From Psychroflexus salis (GTDB lineage Bacteria; Bacteroidota; Bacteroidia; Flavobacteriales; Flavobacteriaceae), in assembly GCF_014640175.1 (NCBI RefSeq), contig NZ_BMGL01000004.1, forward strand, positions 62,001 to 126,000: a stretch of 64,000 nucleotides of DNA, written 5' to 3'. The notes beneath the pieces were generated by a model. That model did not search any database. It was not told the DNA's origin and was given only the letters and a program-made list of their open reading frames with translations. Made by a program: the position numbers and the translations under genes. The stretch's first letter is position 1. Each line of letters opens with the position of its first letter. Positions 1-8,821 of this stretch are shown piece by piece.

Positions 1-2
1 AT

Positions 3-353
3 CGTACCCAACAACGCCACTTTTATAACGAATTAAATTTTGAAGTTTTTTTTGCTGATGGCCATACCGATAAACAAATGATACCTATTATTACTTACCA
101 AGATAAAAAACTTGTTTTTGCCGCCGATTTACTACCTACAGCAGGTCATATTCCATTACCGTTTGTAATGGGTTACGATACTCGACCACTACTTACCTTA
201 AAAGAAAAAAAGAAATTTCTAGATGAAGCTGCAAATCAAAATTACTTTTTATTTTTAGAGCATGACGCACACAATGAAATTATTAATTTAAATCAAACTG
301 AAAAAGGAGTCCGACTTAATCAAACTTTTACTTTTAACGAATTATTTAATTAA
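3..353 (+). CDS. MBL-fold metallo-hydrolase, C-terminal part
   Basis: The frame is open from the left edge of the window, so the N-terminal half, which would carry the HxHxDH metal motif, is missing and the first internal ATG at 78 is not the real start. The visible 116 residues fit the C-terminal half of a metallo-beta-lactamase fold: FADGHTD, then VFAADLLPTAGH with the bridging-aspartate motif, then FLEHDAHNE with the last histidine ligand. The family hydrolyses diverse esters and thioesters; the substrate is unknown. The stop lies one base before the next start, so it is probably cotranscribed with the downstream peptidase gene. Confidence 0.8.
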   Translation, partial: RTQQRHFYNELNFEVFFADGHTDKQMIPIITYQDKKLVFAADLLPTAGHIPLPFVMGYDTRPLLTLKEKKKFLDEAANQNYFLFLEHDAHNEIINLNQTEKGVRLNQTFTFNELFN

Positions 354-354
354 A

Positions 355-2016
355 ATGAAAAAAACAAATAGAAACATTATTGGAGCCATTGTAGCTTCAA
401 CAGTATTAGCAAGCTGTGGTCCAAAAGGTTTGCAGTTTAATGCAGAACCTTTAAGATTAGGAGATTTACCAGAGAAAAACCAGGAATTGTCTGAAGAAGA
501 GCTTAAATCTTGGAGTCATGCCGACTTACTAACCGATACCATTCCAGGAATGAGCGTAAACCGTGCCTATGAAGAATTAATTCGCGACCAAGAAGGTGAA
601 ACTGTAATTGTAGGTGTTATCGATAGTGGAATTGATAACGAACATGAAGATTTAGCTTCTGTTATGTGGGTTAATCCAAATGAAATTCCTGGAAACGGAA
701 TTGACGACGACAAAAATGGTTTTGTCGACGATGTGTATGGATGGAACTTTCTTGGCGATATAGTTGAAGAAAATCTTGAGTATACAAGAATTGTACGTGA
801 TTTTGAAGATCTTTATGGAGATGACCCTTCTCAGGCTAGTCAGGAAGAGAAAACTTTGTATGAAGATGCTAAAGCTGAGTATGAAAAAGAAAGAAAACAA
901 TCGCAAACTAATTACAACCGCTATTTAATGTTGCTTACCAACTTACAACGTGGTGAGAAAAATTTAAAAACTGCTATTGGTGTAGATCAACTTAGCATTG
1001 ATCGTGTTCGTGAGTTTGAAACTGACTCAACTCAGCTAATGAACGATAAAAATTTCATGTTAAACATCATGACTAATGCTGGCGAAAATTTAGAAGAAGT
1101 TTATAGCCAATTAGACAATGCCATGGAGTATTTTCAAGCAAGGCTAGATTCGCATTTTAAAAAGGACTTATATGCTAGAGCAAACAATTTAGGCGACGAT
1201 GAAAACGATTTTAGTGTTACTATATACGGAAATAACCAAGTTTCTGGTCCAGATCCTAAAAAAGAAGATGCTAAACATGGAACTCATGTAGCAGGAATAA
1301 TTGCTGCTAATCGAACTAACGATAAAGGAGCAAAAGGCGTAGCACAAAATGTTCAAATTTTATCGGTTCGTGCTGTACCCGATGGAGATGAGTACGATAA
1401 AGATATTGCGCTAGCATTTCGTTATGCAGTAGATAATGGCGCTAAAGTAATTAATACTAGTTTTGGAAAATACTTTTCTACACATCCTGAAAAAGTTATG
1501 GAAGCTATTAAATATGCTGCAGAACACGATGTGCTAATTGTTAATGCAGCTGGTAACGAAGGCTTAGATTTAGACGAAAAACAAGTGTATCCTAACGACC
1601 AAAACCCAAAAAATACTACTGAAATTGCAGATAATTTCTTAAATGTAGGGTCGATTACTCCAGCTTATGGTAAAGCTATGGTTTCAGGATTTTCTAATTA
1701 TGGAAAATTAAATGTCGATATTTTTGCTCCTGGTTCTCAAATTTATGCATCAACTCCTTTAGATACGTATGAGTTTTTACAAGGTACATCTATGGCTTCT
1801 CCTGCAGTTGCTGGTGTTGCAGCTTTAATTCGCTCGTATTACCCAAAATTAACTGCAGCTCAAGTTAAGCAAGTTATTATGGATTCTGGTTTAGCTTTTG
1901 AAGGTGAAGTGATTGTAAGTGGAGATCCAAATAAAACTATGCCGTTTTCAGAATTGTCGGTTTCAGGTAAAATAGCAAATCTATACAATGCCTTAATTTT
2001 AGCAGATGAGCAGTAG
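355..2016 (+). CDS. S8 family subtilisin-like serine peptidase, lipoprotein
   Basis: A secreted serine protease of the subtilase family (553 aa). The N-terminus is a lipoprotein signal with lipobox LASC (Cys21), so it should be anchored in a membrane facing the periplasm or cell surface. The catalytic triad is visible: Asp90 in VIDSGID, His308 in HGTHVAG and Ser479 in GTSMASPAVAG. About 218 residues separate Asp from His, far more than in a minimal subtilase; roughly residues 135-290 are a charged, helix-prone insertion. The 3' end overlaps the M1 peptidase gene by 11 bases, suggesting coupled expression of two exported peptidases. Confidence 0.93.
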   Translation: MKKTNRNIIGAIVASTVLASCGPKGLQFNAEPLRLGDLPEKNQELSEEELKSWSHADLLTDTIPGMSVNRAYEELIRDQEGETVIVGVIDSGIDNEHEDLASVMWVNPNEIPGNGIDDDKNGFVDDVYGWNFLGDIVEENLEYTRIVRDFEDLYGDDPSQASQEEKTLYEDAKAEYEKERKQSQTNYNRYLMLLTNLQRGEKNLKTAIGVDQLSIDRVREFETDSTQLMNDKNFMLNIMTNAGENLEEVYSQLDNAMEYFQARLDSHFKKDLYARANNLGDDENDFSVTIYGNNQVSGPDPKKEDAKHGTHVAGIIAANRTNDKGAKGVAQNVQILSVRAVPDGDEYDKDIALAFRYAVDNGAKVINTSFGKYFSTHPEKVMEAIKYAAEHDVLIVNAAGNEGLDLDEKQVYPNDQNPKNTTEIADNFLNVGSITPAYGKAMVSGFSNYGKLNVDIFAPGSQIYASTPLDTYEFLQGTSMASPAVAGVAALIRSYYPKLTAAQVKQVIMDSGLAFEGEVIVSGDPNKTMPFSELSVSGKIANLYNALILADEQ

Positions 2017-3823
2017 ATTTCTTACAATAATTACGGTTTTGTTTTGTGCAGTTTCTTTAACTGCACAAAATAATACTTCCTATTGGCAGCAACATGTAGA
2101 CTACCAAATGGAAGTTGATATGAATGTAGAAACATACCAGTACACAGGTAAGCAAACTATAAAGTATACTAATAACTCACCAGACCAATTAAACCAAGTA
2201 TTTATACATCTATACTTTAATGCTTTTCAACCTGGCAGTGAAATGGACGTGCGTTCGCAAACTATTCAAGATCCAGATCCACGCGTGGGTAACCGAATTG
2301 GAAATTTAAATCCAGACGAAATAGGGTATTTAAAAGTAATGAATTTAACACATCGCAACCAAGCTGTAGAAAGTAAAGTTGTAGGAACTGTTTTAGAAGT
2401 AAGCTTAAATGAAGCAATAAAACCAGGCGAAACAAGTGTTTTTAATTTAAACTTTGAAGGCCAAGTCCCACTACAAATTCGAAGATCGGGCAGAAATAAT
2501 GCTGAAGACGTGGCGCTTTCTATGACGCAATGGTACCCAAAAATGGCCGAATTTGATTTTGAAGGTTGGCATGCACACCCATATATTGGTCGAGAATTTC
2601 AAGGTGTTTGGGGAGATTTTGATGTAAAAATCAAAATTGATAAAGACTATGTTATTGGTGGTACAGGATATCTCCAAAATCCGAATAAAATAGGACACGG
2701 TTACCAAGACGAAGGCGTAAAAGTAAAAACAAAAGGGAAAAAATTAACCTGGCATTTTAAAGCACCGATGGTGCACGACTTTGCATGGGGTGCCGATCCA
2801 AACTTTATACACGATTCTTTTGTTGCAAAAGATGGTACCAAACTTCATTTCTTCTATAAAGATAATCCAGAAATTCAAGAAAACTGGAAAAATTTACAAC
2901 CTAAAACAGAAGAATTGCTTTTGTTTTTTAATACACATGTTGGGCAATATCCGTATAAACAATATTCAGTTATTCAAGGTGGCGATGGCGGAATGGAGTA
3001 CGCCATGTGTACGCTAATTACAGGTGAACGTTCTTTTGGAAGCTTAGTAGGTGTAACCGCACATGAGTTAGCGCATTCTTGGTTTCAGCATGTATTGGCA
3101 ACAAACGAATCTAAACACGAGTGGATGGACGAAGGCATGACCACCTATATTGCTGGTTTAGCCATGAACGAAGTAATGAACCAAAATAAAGAAAATCCAT
3201 TGGCTAGAAGTTATGCTAGCTATTCAAATCTAGCAAATTCAGGTTACGAACAACCACAAACTACTCATGCCGATAGATGGCAATTTAATGCGGCTTATGG
3301 CGCTTCAGCCTATTCTAAAGGTTCAGTTTTCTTAGCTCAGTTGGAATATTTAATTGGTGAAGAATTACTTGCTGAAACTTTAAAACAATATTTTTTAACT
3401 TGGAAAATGAAGCATCCTACACCAAACGATTTTATTCGAGTAGCTGAAAAAGTTTCGGGAGCTCAATTAAATTGGTATTTAACCGATTGGACACAAACAA
3501 CCAATACAATCGATTATGCGGTTAAAACCATTGAAGCTTCCGAAGAAAAAACGGCTATTTTACTTAAAAGAATTGGTTTGATGCCTATGCCATTAGATAT
3601 TGCAGTTACTTACGAAGATGGAAAGCTTGTAAATTATTATATACCACTTCGCATGATGCGCTGGACAAAACCAAATACACAGAATGTACAATCCGATTGG
3701 GCTTGGGCTTATCCTGAATATACTTTTAATGTTCCAACAAATTCTGGTGTTAAAAAAGTAGAAATTGATCCATCTGGTTTAATGGCAGACATACAACGTG
3801 AAAACAATTCGTTAACAAAATAA
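2006..3823 (+). CDS. M1 family metallopeptidase
   Basis: A zinc aminopeptidase-type enzyme (605 aa) with a cleavable signal peptide (hydrophobic stretch ending LTAQ), hence exported. The zinc site is intact: His353-Glu354-x-x-His357 in HELAHSWFQH and the third ligand Glu376 in WMDEGMTTY, with the 18-residue spacing of the M1 (gluzincin) family. A GGMEYAMCT segment before it corresponds to the GxMEN-like substrate-binding motif. It starts inside the preceding subtilase gene, so both are probably made from one mRNA. The natural substrate is unknown; a role in peptide scavenging is inference. Confidence 0.93.
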   Translation: MSSRFLTIITVLFCAVSLTAQNNTSYWQQHVDYQMEVDMNVETYQYTGKQTIKYTNNSPDQLNQVFIHLYFNAFQPGSEMDVRSQTIQDPDPRVGNRIGNLNPDEIGYLKVMNLTHRNQAVESKVVGTVLEVSLNEAIKPGETSVFNLNFEGQVPLQIRRSGRNNAEDVALSMTQWYPKMAEFDFEGWHAHPYIGREFQGVWGDFDVKIKIDKDYVIGGTGYLQNPNKIGHGYQDEGVKVKTKGKKLTWHFKAPMVHDFAWGADPNFIHDSFVAKDGTKLHFFYKDNPEIQENWKNLQPKTEELLLFFNTHVGQYPYKQYSVIQGGDGGMEYAMCTLITGERSFGSLVGVTAHELAHSWFQHVLATNESKHEWMDEGMTTYIAGLAMNEVMNQNKENPLARSYASYSNLANSGYEQPQTTHADRWQFNAAYGASAYSKGSVFLAQLEYLIGEELLAETLKQYFLTWKMKHPTPNDFIRVAEKVSGAQLNWYLTDWTQTTNTIDYAVKTIEASEEKTAILLKRIGLMPMPLDIAVTYEDGKLVNYYIPLRMMRWTKPNTQNVQSDWAWAYPEYTFNVPTNSGVKKVEIDPSGLMADIQRENNSLTK

Positions 3824-3848
3824 ATGTAGAACCTAAAAACAGATAATT

Positions 3849-4427
3849 ATGAATAAGAAATTTTTAATTTGTGGACTTTTAAGTGTTACTATACTCTCCA
3901 CATCATGCTTGGGCTCGTTTAGTGCATTTAATTCTTTACGAGATTGGAATGATGGCTTAACCAACAATAAATTTATGGATAACTTGGTATTTTGGGCTTT
4001 AAATATTGTGCCTGTTTATTCATTATTTATTGCAGGTGATGTATTGTTTTTCAATTTATTGGAATTCTGGACAGGAAGCAACCCAATTGCTATGGCAGAA
4101 GGAGAGACAGAAACACAATATGCCAACATTAAAGGAACCGATGTGCGCATGACTGCTTCTAAAAATAAATTTGATATAGCTATTTTAAGCGGTGAAAATG
4201 AAAGCAAAGAAGTAAATTTACTTTTTGTACCTGAAGATAAATCTTGGAATGCTGTTGATGAAAATGGAGCATTGACTAAATTAGCTTCTATGGAAGATGG
4301 TTTTTATTTAATCCATACGCCAGAAGGCGAAAGTATTAAAATAGATCCTAATGCTTCAAATGAAGTAAATATGGCCATTTTAGAAAATAAATTGGAACAA
4401 AGTGGGTTGCGTTATGTAAAACACTAA
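3849..4427 (+). CDS. DUF3332 family lipoprotein
   Basis: A 192-residue protein with a short signal sequence ending in the lipobox STSC, followed by a segment typical of DUF3332 (LRDWNDGLTNNKFMDNLVFW) and a second hydrophobic stretch around residues 45-72. The C-terminal half is a hydrophilic beta-rich region. No catalytic motif is visible and the family has no firmly assigned function. It follows the peptidase gene by 25 bases on the same strand and is closed by the hairpin at 4447-4485, so it is probably the last gene of that operon. Confidence 0.8.
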   Translation: MNKKFLICGLLSVTILSTSCLGSFSAFNSLRDWNDGLTNNKFMDNLVFWALNIVPVYSLFIAGDVLFFNLLEFWTGSNPIAMAEGETETQYANIKGTDVRMTASKNKFDIAILSGENESKEVNLLFVPEDKSWNAVDENGALTKLASMEDGFYLIHTPEGESIKIDPNASNEVNMAILENKLEQSGLRYVKH

Positions 4428-4446
4428 ACGGAAGTAAAATTGAATT

Positions 4447-4485
4447 AAAAAACCGTCTCTTTTTATAAGAAGACGGTTTTTTTAG
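4447..4485. terminator. bidirectional intrinsic terminator
   Basis: An inverted repeat with arms AAAACCGTCT and AGACGGTTTT around a short AT loop, with a T-run on the plus side and an A-run before it. It lies exactly between two convergent genes (DUF3332 and 5-FTHF cyclo-ligase) and can stop transcription from both sides. Confidence 0.85.
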
Positions 4486-4487
4486 TT

Positions 4488-5054
4488 TTAAAATTGAAAA
4501 GTATCTTTCGGCGTTACCAAATAATTCAATTGCATATCATTTTCAGTAAAACCTTCTATTTTATGATCTATTGGTTCAAAAAAAGAAAGCCCAATTTTTA
4601 ACACACTAGGTTTGCATCGATGTAAAAATCGGTCGTAAAATCCTTTTCCATAACCCACACGATTTCCTTTGCTATCGCTTGCTAATAAGGGAATAAAAAT
4701 CACATCTAATTGTTCAGGTTTTATCTCTATTCCATTTTTAGGCTCAGGAATACCAAACTTATTTACTTCTATTTGAGTAGTATCGGTAAGTAAAAAATGT
4801 TGCATTGTAAAGTCTACAAAGTTCGATTTCGAAATAACAATATGTTTATCTTTTCCTTGTAAAACATGCATGATGAACTCAGTATTCACTTCTTTTTGCT
4901 TTTCGATGGGAAGAAATAAATGATAAAATTCTTTTTCCCAAATGGGTAATTTTACAATGCGATTTGCTATTTGTAAGCTTAAATCTTCAATTTGCAGTTT
5001 AGTGAGTGCTTTTCGTTTACTCTTAAAAAAAGATCGTGCTGCTGTTTTATCCAT
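4488..5054 (-). CDS. 5-formyltetrahydrofolate cyclo-ligase
   Basis: Converts 5-formyl-THF to 5,10-methenyl-THF with ATP, returning folate to the one-carbon pool. The family signature is present near the C-terminus as GYGKGFYDRF, and the N-terminus (MDKTAARSFFKSKRKAL) is typical. A longer in-frame start at 5117 would add 21 residues that are antisense-free but lie deep inside the upstream gene; the start at 5054 gives the expected length of 188 aa and an 8-base overlap with the preceding deacylase gene. It is the last gene of the leftward rimB-rimK operon. Confidence 0.9.
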   Translation of the reverse strand: MDKTAARSFFKSKRKALTKLQIEDLSLQIANRIVKLPIWEKEFYHLFLPIEKQKEVNTEFIMHVLQGKDKHIVISKSNFVDFTMQHFLLTDTTQIEVNKFGIPEPKNGIEIKPEQLDVIFIPLLASDSKGNRVGYGKGFYDRFLHRCKPSVLKIGLSFFEPIDHKIEGFTENDMQLNYLVTPKDTFQF

Positions 5055-6033
5055 TGCTTTCTTTAGAAATATGAAATATTGCATCGCCTTGGTAAACGGT
5101 TGGCGATTGGTTAGCATTAATTACATGTCCGTTTGATGTTGCTTTTACCCGATGAATAAAATTACCATACGGATCTGTAATATGCGCCAATATTTCTCCT
5201 TTTCGAATTTGTTTACCAGCAGGAATTTTTAAGTGCAAAAGTCCGCTGTATTTAGCGCGCATCCAAAATGTACTTTCAATCAAAATACTTTCAGTTTCAG
5301 AAGGAACAACAGGTGTTTCTATCCGTAACATACCATAATGACTCAAAACCCGCTTAATACCTTCTATTGCAACTTGGGTAATTTCATTATTGCTGTCAAG
5401 CGATTTTCCGCCTTCGTATAACAAAACAGGAATGTTATATTGATCGCAGGTATAGCGATATGATTTTTTTATGTTTGGTGAAATTACCGTAAAGGGTGCC
5501 GAAAATATTTTAGAAAGCAAGGTGTTTTTTTTGTGGCTTCTGTCTATTCTAATTTGCGGCGCATTAAATCGACTGGCACCACCTGTATGAAAATCTAAAC
5601 ATAGATCGGCAATGGGTAAAATTTGATTACTAAAATGATAGGCAAATCGGCTTGCCAAAGCTCCATTTTTAGTTCCAGGAAAAACACGATTTAAATCACG
5701 ACCATCGGGAAACTCTCTTGCACCGTTAATGAAGCCAAAAATATTAAGTACAGGAATACAAATTATAGTTCCTTTTTCGGGTTTATTAATACTTTCGGCA
5801 ACCACACGACGAACAATTTCAATTCCGTTGATCTCATCGCCATGAATTCCAGCAGTAATTAAAACAACGGGTCCTTTTTTTTTTGCACGTTCCACAATTA
5901 CAGGAATTTCAACCGAAGTATGCGTATGTAGTTTAGCCGTATTAAAATTAATACGTTTGCTTTTTCCAGGTTTAATTTTTTTACCCAAAAGGTGTAGTAT
6001 ATTTTTTTCATCAATAAATGGTGAAACTTCCAT
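5047..6033 (-). CDS. succinylglutamate desuccinylase/aspartoacylase family protein
   Basis: A zinc-dependent M14-like deacylase (328 aa). The metal site is recognisable: His and Glu in TAGIHGDEINGIE and a later His in LDFHTGG. A C-terminal region of about 90 residues resembles a small beta-barrel or biotinyl-like fold (LKIPAGKQIRKGEILAHI), which is common in this subgroup. It sits directly after rimK (11-base gap) in an operon rimB-rimK-this gene. This gene order recurs in bacteria and suggests it acts on the product or substrate of the RimK ligase, but that is inference; the true acyl substrate is unknown. Confidence 0.88.
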   Translation of the reverse strand: MEVSPFIDEKNILHLLGKKIKPGKSKRINFNTAKLHTHTSVEIPVIVERAKKKGPVVLITAGIHGDEINGIEIVRRVVAESINKPEKGTIICIPVLNIFGFINGAREFPDGRDLNRVFPGTKNGALASRFAYHFSNQILPIADLCLDFHTGGASRFNAPQIRIDRSHKKNTLLSKIFSAPFTVISPNIKKSYRYTCDQYNIPVLLYEGGKSLDSNNEITQVAIEGIKRVLSHYGMLRIETPVVPSETESILIESTFWMRAKYSGLLHLKIPAGKQIRKGEILAHITDPYGNFIHRVKATSNGHVINANQSPTVYQGDAIFHISKESNG

Positions 6034-6044
6034 ACAGTTATATT

Positions 6045-6917
6045 TTAAACATGCTTTTCGATAAACCGAATAATAGTTTTGGCAATGTCTTTTCCTGTAG
6101 CACGCTCAATTCCTTCTAGTCCTGGAGATGAGTTTACTTCTAAAATTAACGGTCCGCGCGAACTTTGTAACATATCTACCCCAGCAACGCCTAAGCGCAT
6201 AGCTTTTGCTGCTTTAACCGCTGCAATTTCTTCTTCATCGCTAAGTTCGATAACTTCAGCGCTTCCACCTTGGTGTAAATTTGAACGGAATTCACCTTCT
6301 TTACCTTGTCGCTTCATAGCTCCAACTACATGTCCATCTACCACAAATGCGCGTATGTCTGCACCTTTGGCTTCTTTTATAAACTCTTGTACAATTACAC
6401 GAGCTTTTAAACCATTAAAAGCTTCTATAACAGATTTTGCTGCATTTTTAGTTTCAGCTAAAACCACACCTAGACCCTGAGTTCCTTCTAATAATTTTAT
6501 CACTAAAGGAGTACCACCAACTTGTTTTATAACACTTTCTGTTTCCCTAGAATAATTGGTAAAAACAGTTTTAGGAAGTCCAATCTTTGCTCGAGATAAT
6601 ACTTGCAGGCTTCTTAATTTATCTCGGCTTCTTACTAAAGCTTCAGAATCTACCGTGGTAAAAGCACCCATCATTTCAAATTGGCGAACAACTGCTGTTC
6701 CATAAAAAGTTACAGAAGCGCCAATTCGGGGAATAATTGCATCGGTATCAGAAAGTACTTCACCTTTGTAAACTATACTCGGTTTTCTCCTTTCAATAAC
6801 TAAATCACATTTTAAGTGGTCTATTACTTCTACATTATGTTTGCGTTTTTCGGCAGCTTCAACTAATCGTTTAGTAGAATATAAATCAGTGTTTCGCGAT
6901 AAAATTTTAATGTTCAT
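6045..6917 (-). CDS. rimK: RimK-type ATP-grasp glutamate ligase
   Basis: An ATP-grasp ligase (290 aa, the normal length) homologous to E. coli RimK, which adds glutamate residues to the C-terminus of ribosomal protein S6. Visible parts: an N-terminal preATP-grasp region, the nucleotide-binding segment [16 protein letters not shown], and the C-terminal metal/ATP site [21 protein letters not shown]. It overlaps rimB by 11 bases. Note that the S6 encoded in this window (25076-25417) ends in QGSK, not in glutamates as in E. coli, so the substrate of this enzyme should be regarded as open. Confidence 0.92.
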   Translation of the reverse strand: MNIKILSRNTDLYSTKRLVEAAEKRKHNVEVIDHLKCDLVIERRKPSIVYKGEVLSDTDAIIPRIGASVTFYGTAVVRQFEMMGAFTTVDSEALVRSRDKLRSLQVLSRAKIGLPKTVFTNYSRETESVIKQVGGTPLVIKLLEGTQGLGVVLAETKNAAKSVIEAFNGLKARVIVQEFIKEAKGADIRAFVVDGHVVGAMKRQGKEGEFRSNLHQGGSAEVIELSDEEEIAAVKAAKAMRLGVAGVDMLQSSRGPLILEVNSSPGLEGIERATGKDIAKTIIRFIEKHV

Positions 6918-7335
6918 GCTGTTCGGCTTTATAAGAAAGATCTTCTAGTTCGGTATCTACTATAAATTTTTTAGTCAGGAATTTTCTTCCAATTAAAACG
7001 GGATTTTTCATTTTGTTACGGTCTGCCAAAGTAAGTCCAATTTTATAAACTTTACCAAATAATTTTATACTTGATTTAATTTCAAATCGGTTTTGTACTT
7101 CGCCGTTACTACTTTTTACTTTTGTTGTATTAAATTTTGAAAAAGAAACCGTTTTAGGTTTAGATTTTGGTGAAGCTTCATCTATAAAATCAGCATATAA
7201 AACACCATTTTCTACCTTAAAATTTGTACAATGAATTGATGAAGTGTAAGCACCGGTATCAATTTTTATAGGAAGATGCTTAAGCCCTAATTCAGGAAAC
7301 GTAGCTTTATCGGTTCGTCCAATTGTTTTTTTCAT
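6907..7335 (-). CDS. rimB: RimB-like retropepsin-type protein
   Basis: A small protein (142 aa) of the family annotated as ATP-dependent zinc protease or RimB. It carries the pepsin-like motif [12 protein letters not shown] with the putative catalytic Asp26, as in retropepsins, and a second block PVLIGRKFL that corresponds to the family's C-terminal part. The gene is first in the operon rimB-rimK-deacylase-FTHF cyclo-ligase and overlaps rimK by 11 bases. In pseudomonads RimB modulates RimK activity; protease function has not been generally shown, so the name here is by homology. Confidence 0.85.
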   Translation of the reverse strand: MKKTIGRTDKATFPELGLKHLPIKIDTGAYTSSIHCTNFKVENGVLYADFIDEASPKSKPKTVSFSKFNTTKVKSSNGEVQNRFEIKSSIKLFGKVYKIGLTLADRNKMKNPVLIGRKFLTKKFIVDTELEDLSYKAEQHEH

Positions 7336-7360
7336 TCCGTTTTTCTTCTAAGTCTTGTAA

Positions 7361-7391
7361 CAAAGCTACACAAATTATTCTCTAAAGCAGA
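7361..7391 (-). promoter_or_regulatory. promoter of the rimB operon
   Basis: On the minus strand a perfect Bacteroidota -7 box TAGCTTTG (7361-7368) is preceded after 19 bases by TCTG (7388-7391), a one-mismatch match to the -33 TTTG. The inferred start of transcription is near 7354, about 20 bases before the rimB start codon. Confidence 0.55.
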
Positions 7392-7474
7392 AGCAAACCA
7401 TAAACTTGCTAAAATGAAGTATAAAAGCAAAGCAGAAGTTCAATCTACAAATTTCTTACCTTCGCATCAAAAAG

Positions 7475-7870
7475 ATGAAGCCTATTCCCTTCGAAATAAA
7501 AAAAGAAGTGTCTCAAGCAGATTTAGATGACCTAAACCACGTTAATAATTTACGTTATATAGATTGGGTGTTAGAAATATCTGAATTGCATTGGAAAACA
7601 AAAACATCAGAAAAAATTCGTAATACTTATGGTTGGGTGGTTTTAGAGCAGCATATTTATTACAAACATCCAGCAAAATTGAACGAAGAGATTTATTTAA
7701 AAACCTGGATTGCATCGAGCAAGGGCGTAAAATCTGAACGAAAAACTACCATACGCAATGCCCAAGGAAAATTAATCTTAGAAGCAAGTACTTTATGGTG
7801 CTTAATTGATTTAATTCATCAAAAACCCGCTAGAATAACTCCAGAAATTGTTGAACCTTACTTTGAATAA
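7475..7870 (+). CDS. acyl-CoA thioesterase, hot-dog fold
   Basis: A 131-residue single hot-dog domain. The motif DLDDLNHVNNLRYIDW contains the catalytic Asp of the 4-hydroxybenzoyl-CoA thioesterase type (D-x-x-N-H-V-N-N), followed by the usual GWVVLEQHIYYKHPA strand. It hydrolyses an acyl-CoA or acyl-ACP; chain specificity cannot be read from the sequence. A TACCTTCG box at 7457-7464 is a possible -7 element, without a clear -33. The next gene starts 7 bases after its stop. Confidence 0.88.
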   Translation: MKPIPFEIKKEVSQADLDDLNHVNNLRYIDWVLEISELHWKTKTSEKIRNTYGWVVLEQHIYYKHPAKLNEEIYLKTWIASSKGVKSERKTTIRNAQGKLILEASTLWCLIDLIHQKPARITPEIVEPYFE

Positions 7871-7876
7871 ACTTAC

Positions 7877-8821
7877 ATGAAACCTAAAATTCTCCATATA
7901 GACGAAAATCATCCATTATTAGTTAATCAACTTCACGAGCTTGGCTTTGAAAATGTTGAAGCTTATCAAACACCTAAGGAAGAATTAGAGCAGCAAATTG
8001 ATCAGTATGAAGGCATCATTATAAGAAGTCGCTTTAAACTGGATAAAGAATTTCTTCAAAAAGCTAAAAAACTGAAGTTTATTGGTAGAGTAGGAGCGGG
8101 TTTAGAAAATATTGATACAGATTTTGCAGCTAAAAAAAACATTCAATTATTCAATGCGCCAGAGGGTAATCGAAATGCAGTTGGAGAACATGCACTTGGT
8201 ATGTTACTGAGTTTACTCAATAAATTACATACAGCACACCAAGAAGTTTGCGCAGGAGTTTGGAAACGTGAAGAAAATAGGGGTTTTGAACTAGATGGTA
8301 AAACTATTGGAATTATTGGTTATGGAAATATGGGCAAAGCTTTTGCCAAAAAATTGCGTGGTTTTGATGTAAAAGTTTTATGTTACGACACCAAACCTGA
8401 CGTAAGTGATGAAAATGCTAAACAAGTAAGTTTAGCCGAATTACAAAAACATACCGATGTGCTGAGCTTGCATACACCCATCACTCCAGAGACAAAAAAT
8501 ATGCTTAATGCAGAATTTTTTGAAGCTTTTAAAAAGCCATTTTGGTTCATTAATACAGCAAGAGGAAATTCTGTGGTTACAGAAGATTTAGTCGTTGCTT
8601 TAAAAGAAGAGAAAATCTTAGGCGCTGCCTTAGATGTTTTGGAATACGAAAAATCTTCATTCGAAAATTTATTTGAAGGCGGAAACCTACCTGAAGCCTT
8701 TGCCTATCTCACCAACGCCAAAAATGTAATTTTATCTCCACATATTGCTGGCTGGACGCAAGAAAGCAAAATAAAATTAGCACAAACCATTGTAGATAAA
8801 GTAAAAGCATTTTATGCGTAA
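7877..8821 (+). CDS. D-2-hydroxyacid dehydrogenase (SerA-like)
   Basis: An NAD-dependent dehydrogenase of the D-2-hydroxyacid/phosphoglycerate dehydrogenase family (314 aa, the short form without ACT domain). Seen are the Rossmann motif GIIGYGNMGKAF, the catalytic Arg in NTARGNSVV, the Glu in DVLEYE and the catalytic His in LSPHIAGWT. Substrate-lobe segment VGRVGAGLENID is typical of 3-phosphoglycerate dehydrogenases of this phylum, but without a serC neighbour the exact substrate is not certain. It lies 7 bases after the thioesterase and overlaps the next gene by 8 bases. Confidence 0.9.
   Translation: MKPKILHIDENHPLLVNQLHELGFENVEAYQTPKEELEQQIDQYEGIIIRSRFKLDKEFLQKAKKLKFIGRVGAGLENIDTDFAAKKNIQLFNAPEGNRNAVGEHALGMLLSLLNKLHTAHQEVCAGVWKREENRGFELDGKTIGIIGYGNMGKAFAKKLRGFDVKVLCYDTKPDVSDENAKQVSLAELQKHTDVLSLHTPITPETKNMLNAEFFEAFKKPFWFINTARGNSVVTEDLVVALKEEKILGAALDVLEYEKSSFENLFEGGNLPEAFAYLTNAKNVILSPHIAGWTQESKIKLAQTIVDKVKAFYA

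Noticed and set aside
6079-6480. 133-aa frame on the plus strand
   Set aside because: It is fully antisense to rimK, which has strong family motifs; its composition (Ser/Thr/Pro/Ala-rich) is that of a shadow.
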